Positions 41,046 to 50,281 are shown, counted from the stretch's first letter. The stretch: 64,000 nucleotides of DNA from DAOUJI01 sp965197415 (GCA_965197415.1 OZ240207.1:2542001-2606000); one strand, 5' to 3'. Program-made: numbers and translations. The notes: generated by a model not told the origin, from the sequence alone.

Positions 41046-41230
41046 ACGGGTGCGCGCCGACTATTTTGCACTTCCCTCGCCGGACGCGGGCGAAGGAGTT
41101 GAGGCATGTTCCTCTTGGAGGACCTTTATCCGAGGCGGTCATAGTCATATGCGGTGGCGCCTTGGTCGCGCTGTGGCGCTTCCGCCACAACGTCAGGCAG
41201 CACAGGATCGGGGCGGCTGTTTAGCAGGCG

Positions 41231-41488
41231 ATGCGGCGTGTTCTGGGCCTCGTCCGTGACGATATAGTCCAGATGTGGCGTGAGGCTAACGCCCTGTCGC
41301 CTGCTCGGAAGGCGATTTTCGGGGGATTCCTGATATACTGCGCCGTTGTCGTCGGATGGACCGCGTCCGCGCATCCTGCGGAACCGCCCTCTGGCGTGAC
41401 GGTTCCGTTCGGCGGGTTGGTTCTGGCGATGATGGGAGTGATGCTTTGTCGTGGCGTCGCTAGGCTTGTGCGGCGTCATTCCAGGTAG
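41231..41488 (+). CDS. Small membrane protein, unknown
   Basis: 85 residues: a charged N-terminus (MRRVLGLVRDDIVQMWREAN), then two hydrophobic segments (AIFGGFLIYCAVVVGWTA; PFGGLVLAMMGVMLCRGVA) and a basic end. It follows the TIR/membrane pair by 185 bp. In that interval a 12-codon ATG frame (from 41106, with AAGGAG upstream) breaks, and a second frame continues with a hydrophobic stretch (EAVIVICGGALVALW), perhaps a frameshifted small gene. No family recognised. Confidence 0.45.
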   Translation: MRRVLGLVRDDIVQMWREANALSPARKAIFGGFLIYCAVVVGWTASAHPAEPPSGVTVPFGGLVLAMMGVMLCRGVARLVRRHSR

Positions 41489-41535
41489 CGGACGCGGCCT
41501 AATGAGCAACGCTCAACGAGAAAGGGAGAGACGAC

Positions 41536-41856
41536 ATGACAACACCGGCATGGGGAGACCGAGCCGTACAGATGGCGCTAGAAGGCCGAAGCATTCAACA
41601 GATATGCGACGAATTGGGAACTGAATGGCGCGAGACCTGGGACCACGTCAGGAACGCCAGGGGCACGGAGGGCGTCACCTGGCACAGCGCCAGGTGGCGG
41701 ATCACGAATCGGCTCAACCGGATGGTCAGGGAACGGGACTGGGAAGTCAGGGCGCAGCTGAGAACCGAGATAGCCGAGTGTGTGAACTACATCTTCGCTC
41801 AGGCGCGACGAGTGCAGAACAGGGTCGACCGCGCCCGCAAGACGCTCAACGAGTAA
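41536..41856 (+). CDS. Small helix-turn-helix-like protein, unknown
   Basis: 106 residues, mostly helical: AVQMALEGRSIQQICDELGTEWRETWDHVRN looks like a winged or sigma-like helix-turn-helix, followed by long basic helices (RWRITNRLNRMVRERDWEVRAQLRTEI). Start ATG at 41536. It may be a regulator of the following small genes. No family named with confidence. Confidence 0.5.
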   Translation: MTTPAWGDRAVQMALEGRSIQQICDELGTEWRETWDHVRNARGTEGVTWHSARWRITNRLNRMVRERDWEVRAQLRTEIAECVNYIFAQARRVQNRVDRARKTLNE

Positions 41857-41954
41857 CTTTGAGGGTTCCGGGTGCTTCCAAAGGAGACAGGCCAGTCGAG
41901 GTGGCGTTGAGCTAGGCCCCGTAGATGTTGCGGCACTTCTGAGGAGAAGAGAAC

Positions 41955-42302
41955 ATGACCAGTCCGGTTCCCAACCCAAGCGTGTTGAGCGACGCGGTCC
42001 GGGAGATAATCCGCCAGAACAAAGCGGTAGGCTACAATCCGACCAGATTCATAGCCGCCACCAAGGAGGGCGCAGCCGACAACTTGGTGGCTGTCTGCAC
42101 AAATCTGATCCTGAAGCCGGAGACCCACGAGTGGCTTCAGAAGGCGGTCGAAGCCAATCCATCTATCCTTACTCTTGAGGACCTAGTGACACACTCGGCG
42201 CATGGAAGGGAGTGGGGCTTCAGCGAGGAAGCAGTTGACATCGCTGAGGCCCGGTCTCTGCATCTGGACACAGCGGTTGGTTTCCAACGATGGAAGCGCT
42301 AA
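41955..42302 (+). CDS. Hypothetical protein, 115 residues
   Basis: A soluble helical protein: VLSDAVREIIRQNKAVGYNPTRFIAATKEG near the start and ETHEWLQKAVEANPSILTLEDLVTH in the middle. It is preceded by GAGGAGAAGA, giving a good ribosome binding site. It forms a close run with the 42318 gene (15-bp gap). No motif recognised. Confidence 0.5.
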   Translation: MTSPVPNPSVLSDAVREIIRQNKAVGYNPTRFIAATKEGAADNLVAVCTNLILKPETHEWLQKAVEANPSILTLEDLVTHSAHGREWGFSEEAVDIAEARSLHLDTAVGFQRWKR

Positions 42303-42317
42303 GACGAACGGAGGAAA

Positions 42318-42611
42318 ATGTCAATACGGTATAGATTGCACCAGTCAGGGCCTGACCGCGAAGGGTCTCATCGGGTTGCGTTCGACATAAGTTGGACTGA
42401 CCGCACGTCGAACGAAAGCATGACGTATGTGGTTTACGCCGACAACGACCGTGACGGCCTGAGGTGGTTTCGCGACCAAGTGTTTGACATGGTTCGGGAA
42501 GAAGCCCCAGAAGCGGACGAACTCTCAATTAAACGGCTTCGCGAGGCGGTACGCGACCAGGACCTGCGCGACCTCTTATGCCAATTGGATAAAGCCGTAG
42601 CTAAACTCTAA
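42318..42611 (+). CDS. Hypothetical protein, 97 residues
   Basis: Residues ~15-45 look beta-stranded (HRVAFDISWTDRTSNESMTYVVYADNDRDGLRWF), and the rest is helical and charged (MVREEAPEADELSIKRLREAV). GGAGGAAA precedes the ATG. It ends just before tmRNA and is probably the last gene of the small-gene run beginning at 41536. No family recognised. Confidence 0.5.
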   Translation: MSIRYRLHQSGPDREGSHRVAFDISWTDRTSNESMTYVVYADNDRDGLRWFRDQVFDMVREEAPEADELSIKRLREAVRDQDLRDLLCQLDKAVAKL

Positions 42612-42707
42612 CGTCAGGGATTGTCATCGAGTTATGCACTTCCCTCGTTGGGAGAAGACGCGGTGGCAATGCCGGGCCGAATATGTGATAATAATTATGT
42701 CTCACGT

Positions 42708-43062
42708 GGGGACGCGCGGGTTCGACAGGGGAAAGCTCTGGAGAATCGCAGGCCGAGGCGCCGTCGCAACCTCGTTAATAAGGCGGCAAAAAAGTAACTG
42801 GCGATCGTGAACTCGCCCTAGCTGCCTAGAGATAGTCAGCTCGTCCGCCCCTATAGCCCCCGGAGTTAGGGAGCGGGCGCAATATATCCGGGGTGCTGCC
42901 CTGCCGACGCCGATGGGTGGAGCCTAAGACAATCGGCTGGCGCCAACCGAATTTAGCCGGTGGAAGCCGGAGGGCGCGAGACCAAATCACCGGATAAGCC
43001 TGTAGCATATTCTGTTGGCGCCTCTTCTGGACGGGGAGTTCGACTCTCCCCCGTCTCCACCA
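42708..43062 (+). ncRNA. ssrA: tmRNA
   Basis: The 5' end GGGGACGCGCGGGTTCGACAG and 3' end GGGGAGTTCGACTCTCCCCC-GTCTCCACCA form the tRNA-like domain; 5' GGGGACG pairs with CGTCTCC before the CCA. The tag frame runs from about 42782 to the TAG at 42827-42829 and encodes (G)GKKVTGDRELALAA, with the normal ALAA end and a GGC resume codon after a TAA-like context. The RNA rescues stalled ribosomes with SmpB. One-piece, about 355 nt. Upstream AT-rich DNA (42679-42700) may hold its promoter. Confidence 0.92.
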
Positions 43063-43141
43063 ACTCCTCTAACCATTCTTTGCGTCCTTGCGCGTTTGCG
43101 TCTTCGCAGCTGGCCGTTAGCGGTCTGGCTGGGAGCCCGCT

Positions 43142-43648
43142 TCAAGAGAAGGACACACAGGACTCGTTCACCGTCCGCAGCACGGACTCCTGGTTGAACC
43201 GGCTCTCATATTCCTGGGATATCTCGTCTATCAACCGCATCCCGTCGTCTCCTGGCGGCGCCAGAACTATGAGCAGCTTGGACCGCTCCTTCTCGATGGT
43301 TCCCTCGGACCCACGCCATTGGCCTTGAGCGTCGACGACCGTCAGGCCGTCTGGGAAACGAGGCGTCACCGCATCCTCGAGGAAGGCCTCCCAGGACGCG
43401 TCGTCCACGACCTCTCCCCCCTGACCGCCGCGGCCCATGAACAGCTGATATTCCACGAACCGATCGGTCCCCTCGGGACAAGAGGGAGCTCCGGTCTCGG
43501 AGCACGCAACGGCTGCGACGCCGCTGAATACTAGGCAGACAAATATCGCCGCCCGGATCCAGACCCCTATTGTAAAAATGCGAGGTTTGGTTCTTCCGGT
43601 GACCGAGACGTCGGAAGCTATGGTTACGCTGTCTTTGAGCTGAGACAT
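43142..43648 (-). CDS. DUF3574-family protein
   Basis: Up to 168 residues. A hydrophobic segment with Cys (IFVCLVFSGVAAVACSETG) is a signal or lipobox-like anchor, followed by YQLFMGRGGQGGEVVDDASWEAFLEDAVTPRFPDGLTVVDAQGQWRGSEGTIEKERSKLLIVL, the DUF3574 core. The frame overlaps coxG by 25 bp, so the true start may be a GTG a little downstream. Role unknown; family members are often exported. Confidence 0.75.
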   Translation of the reverse strand: MSQLKDSVTIASDVSVTGRTKPRIFTIGVWIRAAIFVCLVFSGVAAVACSETGAPSCPEGTDRFVEYQLFMGRGGQGGEVVDDASWEAFLEDAVTPRFPDGLTVVDAQGQWRGSEGTIEKERSKLLIVLAPPGDDGMRLIDEISQEYESRFNQESVLRTVNESCVSFS

Positions 43649-44061
43649 TCGAAGAAGCGGTTTATCCGGCCCCTGGCCACGGTGGTCATGAGGCGCTGGC
43701 CGACTCTGGCGAGCACGCCCGTCACGTGGACGTCGCCGTCGAAGGTGAGCGTCGTGGCTCCATCCTCCCCCGGCTCCAGTCTGAGGATTCCCTCCCCCTT
43801 CATGTTCGTTCGGGGGCCGGAGCCTTGCACAATCATGCGATAGGAGGTGGGAGGGGCCTTGTCTGCGAGTTCAAGAGTTCCCTTGTACGTGTCCAAAACT
43901 ACACCTATCTTGAGTGCGACCTCGATTTCGTAGCGGTCAGGCGCAAGGGTTTTGAAAGAATGAATGCCGGGTACGCATTGCCTCACCACGTCGGGGTCCA
44001 TGAGGGTGTTCCATAGGCTCTCTTGGGGTACGTTGAAGCGGTAGTTCCCGTTCAGCTTCAT
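43624..44061 (-). CDS. coxG: CoxG-like SRPBCC protein
   Basis: 145 residues: MKLNGNYRFNVPQESLWNTLMDPDVVRQCVPGIHSF at the start, IVQGSGPRTNMKGEGILRLEP in the middle. This is the CO-dehydrogenase subunit G family (SRPBCC lipid-binding fold), which recruits the enzyme to the membrane. It is on the opposite strand from, and divergent to, the coxSLM cluster, with a 196-bp gap containing a promoter on the plus strand. Confidence 0.88.
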   Translation of the reverse strand: MKLNGNYRFNVPQESLWNTLMDPDVVRQCVPGIHSFKTLAPDRYEIEVALKIGVVLDTYKGTLELADKAPPTSYRMIVQGSGPRTNMKGEGILRLEPGEDGATTLTFDGDVHVTGVLARVGQRLMTTVARGRINRFFECLSSKTA

Positions 44062-44166
44062 ATAACGAATATAGCAGACACCCTGTGGTAATGCGAGGGA
44101 GCCGACGGCACAAGATTTGGAGCTGTTTCAGGTTGACATAAAGCGTGCCAATGGAAGGGTTTAGCA

Positions 44167-44194
44167 TTGACAAAAAGTCGGTATCTGCTACCCT
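44167..44194 (+). promoter_or_regulatory. Promoter of the cox cluster
   Basis: TTGACA (44167-44172) and TACCCT (44189-44194) are 16 bp apart, ~65 bp upstream of the coxS GTG. A second TTGACA occurs at 44133. The -35 is exact, the -10 weak. Confidence 0.5.
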
Positions 44195-44257
44195 TCCCCT
44201 TGCCAGGACACGCGTGTGCGAATCTCAAACGATGCCGTCTAGGTTAGGAGGTGCATT

Positions 44258-44731
44258 GTGAGAGTTCCGGTGGAAATCACCATCAATGGGAAGTCCTTCA
44301 GCGGGGAGGTCGAGCCGCGTCAGTTGCTTGTCCACTTCATCCGCGAGAACGCGGGGCTGACGGGCACGAAGGTGGGGTGCGATACGAGTCAGTGCGGCAC
44401 GTGCACGGTGGAGTTCGACGGCAAAATCGCCAAGTCGTGCACAGTGCTCACCGTTCAGGCGTCGGGGTCCGAAGTCAGGACCATCGAGGGGATTTCCGAC
44501 GGAGTTGACCTGCATCCCCTTCAGGAGGCGTTCTGGAATAAGCACGCTCTTCAGTGCGGGTTCTGCACGCCGGGGATGATTATAGCCGCTGAGGAACTGC
44601 TGCGCAGGAACCCCTCTCCGACTCGTGAGGAGATACGCCACGGTCTGGAGGGGAACATCTGCCGCTGCACCGGCTACCAGAATATCGTGCTGGCCGTCGA
44701 AGAGGCTGCCGGCGCTATGGGAGGCGGTTAG
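44258..44731 (+). CDS. coxS: CO-dehydrogenase-type small (2Fe-2S) subunit
   Basis: 157 residues from a GTG at 44258. Plant-type 2Fe-2S domain GCDTSQCGTCTVEFDG at the N-terminus and the second cluster, CGFCTPGMI...GNICRCTGYQNI, at the C-terminus: all eight Cys are present. It passes electrons from the Mo subunit to the FAD subunit. 4 bp before coxL, so tightly coupled. Confidence 0.93.
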   Translation: MRVPVEITINGKSFSGEVEPRQLLVHFIRENAGLTGTKVGCDTSQCGTCTVEFDGKIAKSCTVLTVQASGSEVRTIEGISDGVDLHPLQEAFWNKHALQCGFCTPGMIIAAEELLRRNPSPTREEIRHGLEGNICRCTGYQNIVLAVEEAAGAMGGG

Positions 44732-44734
44732 GCT

Positions 44735-47089
44735 ATGACTACACGTGTATTCGGTTCAGGCATTCGCCGCCGCGAAGATCCCAGACTCATCACTGGGCGG
44801 GCGTCCTACACGGACGATATCAAGCTGCCGGGGATGGTGCACGCCGCAATCCTTCGCAGTCCCTATGCCCACGCCACGATTAACACCATTGACGCCAGCG
44901 GCGCCGCGGCGCAGCCGGGCGTCATTGCCGTTTACACCGGGGAGGACACAGAGGGAGTTCTGAACGACCTTCCTTGTGCTTGGCTCATCCCCAATTCCGA
45001 CCTGAAGACTCCGCCCCACCCCGTCATAGCCAAAGACAAGGTTCGCTACGTTGGCGACGCCGTTGCCGTAGTGGTGGCGGAGAACCGGTACCAGGCCGAG
45101 GACGCCCTGGAGCATATTTTTGTGGACTACGAGCCGCTGGGAGTCGTCATCAACCCGAAGGAAGCCGCACAGGACGGCGCTCCTCAATTGCACGATGACG
45201 TGCCCAACAACATCGCCTTTACCTGGGCGGTGGCCGGGGGAGACACGGACGCGGCTTTCGCCGAGGCGGACGTGACTGTGAACGACATTATCACTCTGCA
45301 GAGGCTGATAGCTAACCCCATGGAGCCGCGTTCTGCCGTAGCGCAATGGGTGGGGCCGACGGGGGAGCTGACCCTCTGGAACACGTCCCAGAACCCGCAC
45401 ATCGCCCGGTTCCTGACCTCTGTCGTAACGGGGGTCCCGGAGCACAAGGTGCGGGTCATAGCGCCCGAGGTGGGCGGCGGTTTCGGAAGCAAGATTCCCT
45501 ACTACGCCGACGAGGCTATCACGTCGTTTTGTTCGATGCGTCTGGGCGTCCCGGTGAAGTGGACGGAGACCCGGAGCGAGAACTATCAGATTACCACCCA
45601 GGGCCGCGATCATATCGAAGAAGTGGAGATGGCGGCCACGTCTGACGGGAAGATTACGGGTATCCGCACCACGGTCTATGCGGGGCTTGGCGCGTACCTC
45701 TCCACCGCAAGCCCAGGGGTCCCGACGATTCTCCACGGGCTGATGTACTCCGGTGCCTACGACATCCCGAACATCGGCGGGACGGTCTACGGCGTGTTCA
45801 ACAACGGGACTCCGGTAGACGCCTACCGTGGCGCTGGCCGACCAGAGGCTACGATGCTTATCGAGCGGCTGGTGGACCTGCTCGCAGCAAAACTGGGGAT
45901 GGACCCGGTTGAGCTGCGCAGGAAGAACCTGATACCCAAGTTCGAGAACGGCCACGACGTTGCGACGGGCATCACTTACGACAGCGGCGACTACGAGGCC
46001 ACCTTGGACACCTGTCTGAGCGCCGCCGACTATGCGTCCCTCCGCTCGGAGCAGGCACAGGCCCGAGAGGCAGGCCGCCTCGTGGGCATCGGCGTCTGCA
46101 CATACGTTGAGATATGCGGCCTAGGGCCTTCACAGGTGGCGGGAGCCGTTGGGTTCCAGGGCGGACTTTGGGAGAGTGCCATCGTCCGCTTCCACCCCAC
46201 CGGGAAGGTTAACGTGATGGTGGGGTCCTCGCCCCACGGCCAGGGAGAGGAGACAACCTTCGCCCAGATTGTGGCGGGGGAGGTCGGCGTGGACGTGGAC
46301 GACGTAGAGATCATCCACGGCGACACTGACCTAACCCCCATGGGATGGGGCACCTACGGAAGCCGCACGACGGCGGTGTCGGGTGCCGCGGTGACGCTGG
46401 CGACCCGCAAAATCAAGGAGAAGTCCAAGGCTCTGGCCGCGCACCTGCTGGAGGCCGCAGCCGAGGACATCGAATACGAGGACGGCAGGTTCTTTGTGCG
46501 TGGGTCACCCGACCAGCACAAGACGATACAGGACATAGCGCTCATGGCCAACGTGGCATGGGACATGCCGGAGGGCATGGAGCCTGGCCTGGAAGCCAGC
46601 GCGTTCTACGACCCGCCCAACTTCACCTTCCCCTTCGGGGCGCACCTTGCTGTAGTAGAGGTGGATCCGGTCACGGGCCAGATTGATCTCCAACGGTACT
46701 ACGCTGTGGACGACTGCGGTGTGCAGATTAACCCGATGATAGTTGAGGGCCAGGTGCACGGTGGGGTAGTTCAGGGGGTGGGTCCGGCGTTGTGGGAAGG
46801 CGTTGTCTATGACGAGGACGGGCAGCCCTTGACCGGGACGATGCTGGACTACGCACTGCCACGCGCCGACGGTTTCCCGGACATTCACGTACAGTCCAAC
46901 ACGACGCCCTCGCCGCACCATCCGCTGGGGGTAAAGGGCGTGGGAGAGGCCGGGACGATAGCGTCCACTCCGACGGTGTACAACGCTGTGATGGATGCGC
47001 TGCGGCCGTTGGGCATCGACCGCGTCGACATGCCGTTGACGCCGGAAAGGGTCTGGCGGGCCATCAACGACGCGCGGAACGGAGGCTAG
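44735..47089 (+). CDS. coxL: CO-dehydrogenase-type/xanthine-oxidase large (Mo) subunit
   Basis: 784 residues. The active-site loop at ~363-369 is AYRGAGR, diagnostic for form II (BMS) rather than true form I CO dehydrogenase (AYxCSFR). Other landmarks are GSGIRRREDPRLITGRASYTDDI at the start, PEVGGGFGSKIPYYADE, and GVKGVGEAGTI near the end with the catalytic Glu. It binds molybdopterin-cytosine dinucleotide. Because it is form II, the substrate may be CO or another small molecule; context (coxDEG) is compatible with either. Confidence 0.93.
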   Translation: MTTRVFGSGIRRREDPRLITGRASYTDDIKLPGMVHAAILRSPYAHATINTIDASGAAAQPGVIAVYTGEDTEGVLNDLPCAWLIPNSDLKTPPHPVIAKDKVRYVGDAVAVVVAENRYQAEDALEHIFVDYEPLGVVINPKEAAQDGAPQLHDDVPNNIAFTWAVAGGDTDAAFAEADVTVNDIITLQRLIANPMEPRSAVAQWVGPTGELTLWNTSQNPHIARFLTSVVTGVPEHKVRVIAPEVGGGFGSKIPYYADEAITSFCSMRLGVPVKWTETRSENYQITTQGRDHIEEVEMAATSDGKITGIRTTVYAGLGAYLSTASPGVPTILHGLMYSGAYDIPNIGGTVYGVFNNGTPVDAYRGAGRPEATMLIERLVDLLAAKLGMDPVELRRKNLIPKFENGHDVATGITYDSGDYEATLDTCLSAADYASLRSEQAQAREAGRLVGIGVCTYVEICGLGPSQVAGAVGFQGGLWESAIVRFHPTGKVNVMVGSSPHGQGEETTFAQIVAGEVGVDVDDVEIIHGDTDLTPMGWGTYGSRTTAVSGAAVTLATRKIKEKSKALAAHLLEAAAEDIEYEDGRFFVRGSPDQHKTIQDIALMANVAWDMPEGMEPGLEASAFYDPPNFTFPFGAHLAVVEVDPVTGQIDLQRYYAVDDCGVQINPMIVEGQVHGGVVQGVGPALWEGVVYDEDGQPLTGTMLDYALPRADGFPDIHVQSNTTPSPHHPLGVKGVGEAGTIASTPTVYNAVMDALRPLGIDRVDMPLTPERVWRAINDARNGG

Positions 47090-47091
47090 TC

Positions 47092-47958
47092 ATGTATCCA
47101 ACACAGACCACTTACCATCGCGCGACTTCGGTGTCCGAGGCGGTTCAGTTGCTTGCCAGCAACGAAGGGGCCAAGGTCCTGGCTGGCGGCCACAGCCTGA
47201 TTCCGATGATGAAACTGCGACTGGCATCGCCGTCCGTTCTGGTGGACATCGGCCGTATCGGAGAGATGAAGGGCATCTCCGCCGACGGGGCGGGACTGTC
47301 CATTGGCGCATTGACTACACAGGCGGAGATAGCCTCCTCCGACTTGGTGAAGGAGCGCGCTCCGGCTTTGGCCGAGGCGGCGGGGCTGGTGGGCGACCCC
47401 GCGGTGCGGAACCGGGGCACCATAGGCGGGAACGTCTCCCACAGCGACCCGGCGTCTGACCTGCCTACGGTACTGACGGCTTTGGGAGCAACCTACAACA
47501 TAACCGGGCCCGGCGGCCAGCGCAGCGTAGCCGCCGCTGATTTCTCCACCGGGTTGCTGGAGACGGCGTTGGGAGAGGACGAAATTCTAACCAGTGTGTC
47601 CGTTCCGGAGGCCCCCGCCGGCTCAGGCTCAGCATACGTCAAGTTTCCCCACCCGGCCTCACGCTACGCCGTAGTCGGGGCTGCGGCAGTCGTCACAGTC
47701 CAGGGCGGAAGGTGCGTGTCATCAAGCGTTGTGGTCGGGGGCGTGGAGGCCACGCCGACCAGAGCGTCGTCGGTTGAGTCGGCGCTGTCCCAATCGGACG
47801 TGAGCGATGAGGCGTTGGATGCGGCTGCCACGGCAGTGTCCGGCGATTTCCAGGGCGACCCCATGAGCGATATCTTCGCCTCCGCCGAGTACCGGCAAGC
47901 GATGGCCGCCGTGTACGTGGGCCGCGCTCTCAAGGCTGCCGTGTCGCGGGCCGGTTAG
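47092..47958 (+). CDS. coxM: CO-dehydrogenase-type medium (FAD) subunit
   Basis: 288 residues. FAD-binding loops AGGHSLIPMMKLRLASP and RNRGTIGGNVSHSDPASDLP are typical of the vanillyl-alcohol-oxidase-fold subunit of this enzyme family. Start ATG is 3 bp after the coxL stop. It receives electrons from coxS and passes them to the quinone pool. The SLM order here is S-L-M, compared with M-S-L in Oligotropha. Confidence 0.92.
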   Translation: MYPTQTTYHRATSVSEAVQLLASNEGAKVLAGGHSLIPMMKLRLASPSVLVDIGRIGEMKGISADGAGLSIGALTTQAEIASSDLVKERAPALAEAAGLVGDPAVRNRGTIGGNVSHSDPASDLPTVLTALGATYNITGPGGQRSVAAADFSTGLLETALGEDEILTSVSVPEAPAGSGSAYVKFPHPASRYAVVGAAAVVTVQGGRCVSSSVVVGGVEATPTRASSVESALSQSDVSDEALDAAATAVSGDFQGDPMSDIFASAEYRQAMAAVYVGRALKAAVSRAG

Positions 47959-48014
47959 GGCTTTCAAGCCGCCCACGTGCCGAAAACGCGCTGGACGCCC
48001 GGAGGACTCTAAGT

Positions 48015-48950
48015 TTGGAACACACCCCCGCTGCTAACATGCCAGCGTCGGTTGACGAGCTGCAAGCGACGCTCCGCAACGAGTTGTACGTCGCCGACCG
48101 TGGCTTGGCCATGTCGGTCTATCTGGCTCTGCAACTGCGCCGCCCCTTGTTCTTGGAGGGAGAGGCGGGCGTCGGTAAGACGGAAGTCGCCAGGGCGTTG
48201 GCGTCTGCGTTGGGCGCGCGGCTGATACGGCTGCAATGCTATGAGGGCTTGGACGTAAACCAGGCGGTCTACGAGTGGAACTACTCCCGCCAACTGTTGC
48301 ATATCAGACTGCTGGAGGCTGCGGGCGGGGTTGACCGGAAAGACGCTGAGAAGGAGCTCTTCAGCGAGGAGTTCCTCATCAAGCGTCCCCTTCTCCAGGC
48401 CCTAGAGGGCGGTGGCCCGACAGTGCTGCTTATAGACGAACTCGACCGCGCCGACGAAGAGTTCGAGGGCTACCTCCTGGAGATGCTGGCCGACTTCCAA
48501 ATCACCATTCCGGAGATTGGGACGTACACGGCGGACGAACGCCCCATGGTCGTGATCACCTCCAACCGGACGCGGGAAATCCACGACGCTCTGAAACGGC
48601 GGTGCCTGTACTACTGGATTGACTACCCCGACCTGGACAAAGAGATGCAAATCGTTCGGAGCAAGGTCCCCGAGGCGTCTCAGAAGCTGGCTGGGCAGGT
48701 GACGGCTTTCGTCCAGGAGCTGCGTACAACCGAACTGTATAAGGTCCCCGGGGTCGCGGAGACGTTGGACTGGACGGCGGCCCTCGTAAGCCTCAACGAG
48801 AATGAACTGAGTCCCTCAGTGATAGACGACACCTTGGGCGTCATGCTGAAGTACCGGGAAGACGTGCAGGCTGTGCGCGGAGAGCAGACCCGTGCTCTGG
48901 TGAACAGGGCGCTGAATCGCGGCACGCGGCGCGGGGGGAGGCGTGGCTAG
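48015..48950 (+). CDS. coxD: MoxR-type AAA+ ATPase (CoxD-like)
   Basis: 311 residues from a TTG at 48015, 9 nt after GGAGG; ATG 48039 is an alternative. Walker A GEAGVGKTE, Walker B LLIDELDRAD, sensor ITSNRTREIHDALKRRC. CoxD is a chaperone that assembles the [CuSMoO2] active site or related Mo-centre in CO dehydrogenase. It is followed by a VWA protein (8-bp overlap), the usual MoxR-VWA pairing. Confidence 0.9.
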   Translation: MEHTPAANMPASVDELQATLRNELYVADRGLAMSVYLALQLRRPLFLEGEAGVGKTEVARALASALGARLIRLQCYEGLDVNQAVYEWNYSRQLLHIRLLEAAGGVDRKDAEKELFSEEFLIKRPLLQALEGGGPTVLLIDELDRADEEFEGYLLEMLADFQITIPEIGTYTADERPMVVITSNRTREIHDALKRRCLYYWIDYPDLDKEMQIVRSKVPEASQKLAGQVTAFVQELRTTELYKVPGVAETLDWTAALVSLNENELSPSVIDDTLGVMLKYREDVQAVRGEQTRALVNRALNRGTRRGGRRG

Positions 48951-50262
48951 CGGGGAAGCCGGCCACCTGCTGGACAACCTGCTGCTGTTCGGACGCCTCC
49001 TAAGGCGTCTCGGCCTTGACGTTCACACCGGTCGGATGCTGGACGCCGTGAGTGTGCTGGAGGACATCGGGGTCAGGCGCAAAGCTGACGTACGAGCTGC
49101 TCTCAGGACGCTTCTTGTTCACCGGAGGGACGACCTTCCAGTGTTTGACGAGGCCTTCGACGTTTTCTGGCGCCAGCGAAAAGACCGGATGTCGTCCATG
49201 GACTTGCGCTCCATGGGTGAACAACGGCGATACCGCAGGGTGGAGGCTGGGCCGCCTGGGCCGGGAGAGCAACAGGACGGCTCCGGCCCAGATGTTGAGG
49301 ACCCTCAGGAGCAACCCGACCGCATTGACCTGACCCGTACCTACAGCGCGCGGGAAGTGCTCCGTGTGAAGGACTTCGCCGGATTCACGCCGGAGGAGGC
49401 GCAGCAGGCCCGGCAGCTTATGGCCTCATTGCAGTGGGACCCGGGAATGCGGCGCACGCGACGCAAGGAGTCTGGCAAGGGGTCTGGTCTGGACTTGCGG
49501 AAGACCCTCAGGGAGAGTGCTCAGTACGGAGGAGAACCCCTTCGCTTGAAGACCAGACGCCGCAAGCAGAAACCGCGCAGGCTGGTGGTGCTGTGCGACG
49601 TCAGCGGCTCGATGGAGAGCTACACACGGATGCTGCTCCATTTCATCCATAGCCTCTACGGTGGGTTGGAGAACCAGGTTGAGGCGTTCCTGTTCGCGAC
49701 ACGTCTTACCCGCATCACAAAACAGCTGGCTCATAAGGACATAGACCAAGCCGTGGGAGAGGTGGCTAAGGCGGTCCCTGACTGGGCTGGGGGCACGCGC
49801 ATCGGAGCCGCCCTCAAGGAATTCAATTACACATGGGCCCGTAGAACGCTGGGTTGGGGGTCTATCGTGCTCATCGTGTCCGACGGTTGGGACCGGGGCG
49901 AGCCTGAAGTCTTGAGAGAAGAGATGGCCCGGTTGCAGCGCAGCTGCAGGCGTCTGATATGGCTGAATCCGCTGGCAGGACGTGAAGACTACGAACCGTT
50001 GACCCAGGGAATGCAGACCGCGGAGCCATATATAGACGATTTACTGCCGGTCCACAACCTGGCAGCGTTGATAGACCTGGCCCGTTATCTGAACGGGCTG
50101 TCGGATGCGTGGCCTGTGCGTAGGCAGCCTTCACTCCAGATTCCAGAAGTGGCGGCGCCTGAGGCTGCGGCGCCGTCGAGTCAGCGGTCATGGCACAAGG
50201 AGGCGAACCCGTCCTTCCGCCACCCTATGTGGGGCCGAGGCTCCCAAGAGCATCAACAATAG
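48943..50262 (+). CDS. coxE: VWA-domain (CoxE-like) protein
   Basis: 439 residues from a GTG at 48943 overlapping coxD. N-terminal helical region with DAVSVLEDIGVRRKADVRAALRTLLVHRRDDLPVFDEAFDVFWR; VWA domain from ~210 with MIDAS site VVLCDVSGSMESY (DxSxS) and later T in GGTRIGAAL and D in VSDGWDRG. It works with the MoxR ATPase in maturing the cox enzyme. C-terminus Pro/Ala-rich. Confidence 0.9.
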   Translation: MASGEAGHLLDNLLLFGRLLRRLGLDVHTGRMLDAVSVLEDIGVRRKADVRAALRTLLVHRRDDLPVFDEAFDVFWRQRKDRMSSMDLRSMGEQRRYRRVEAGPPGPGEQQDGSGPDVEDPQEQPDRIDLTRTYSAREVLRVKDFAGFTPEEAQQARQLMASLQWDPGMRRTRRKESGKGSGLDLRKTLRESAQYGGEPLRLKTRRRKQKPRRLVVLCDVSGSMESYTRMLLHFIHSLYGGLENQVEAFLFATRLTRITKQLAHKDIDQAVGEVAKAVPDWAGGTRIGAALKEFNYTWARRTLGWGSIVLIVSDGWDRGEPEVLREEMARLQRSCRRLIWLNPLAGREDYEPLTQGMQTAEPYIDDLLPVHNLAALIDLARYLNGLSDAWPVRRQPSLQIPEVAAPEAAAPSSQRSWHKEANPSFRHPMWGRGSQEHQQ

Positions 50263-50281
50263 TTAGACGGCGCCGGGCTTC

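Noticed and set aside
41106..41224. Small frameshifted membrane peptide gene.
   Set aside because: A 12-codon ATG frame with a good ribosome binding site and a hydrophobic continuation in another frame, but too short to support as a gene.
42708..43062. tmRNA 3' end as an attachment site for the neighbouring accessory block.
   Set aside because: The accessory genes lie upstream of the 5' end; no integrase or duplicated 3' end was seen downstream.
44756..45955. A 399-codon minus-strand ORF inside coxL.
   Set aside because: Antisense to a gene with full catalytic motifs; no family features; high GC makes long antisense frames common.
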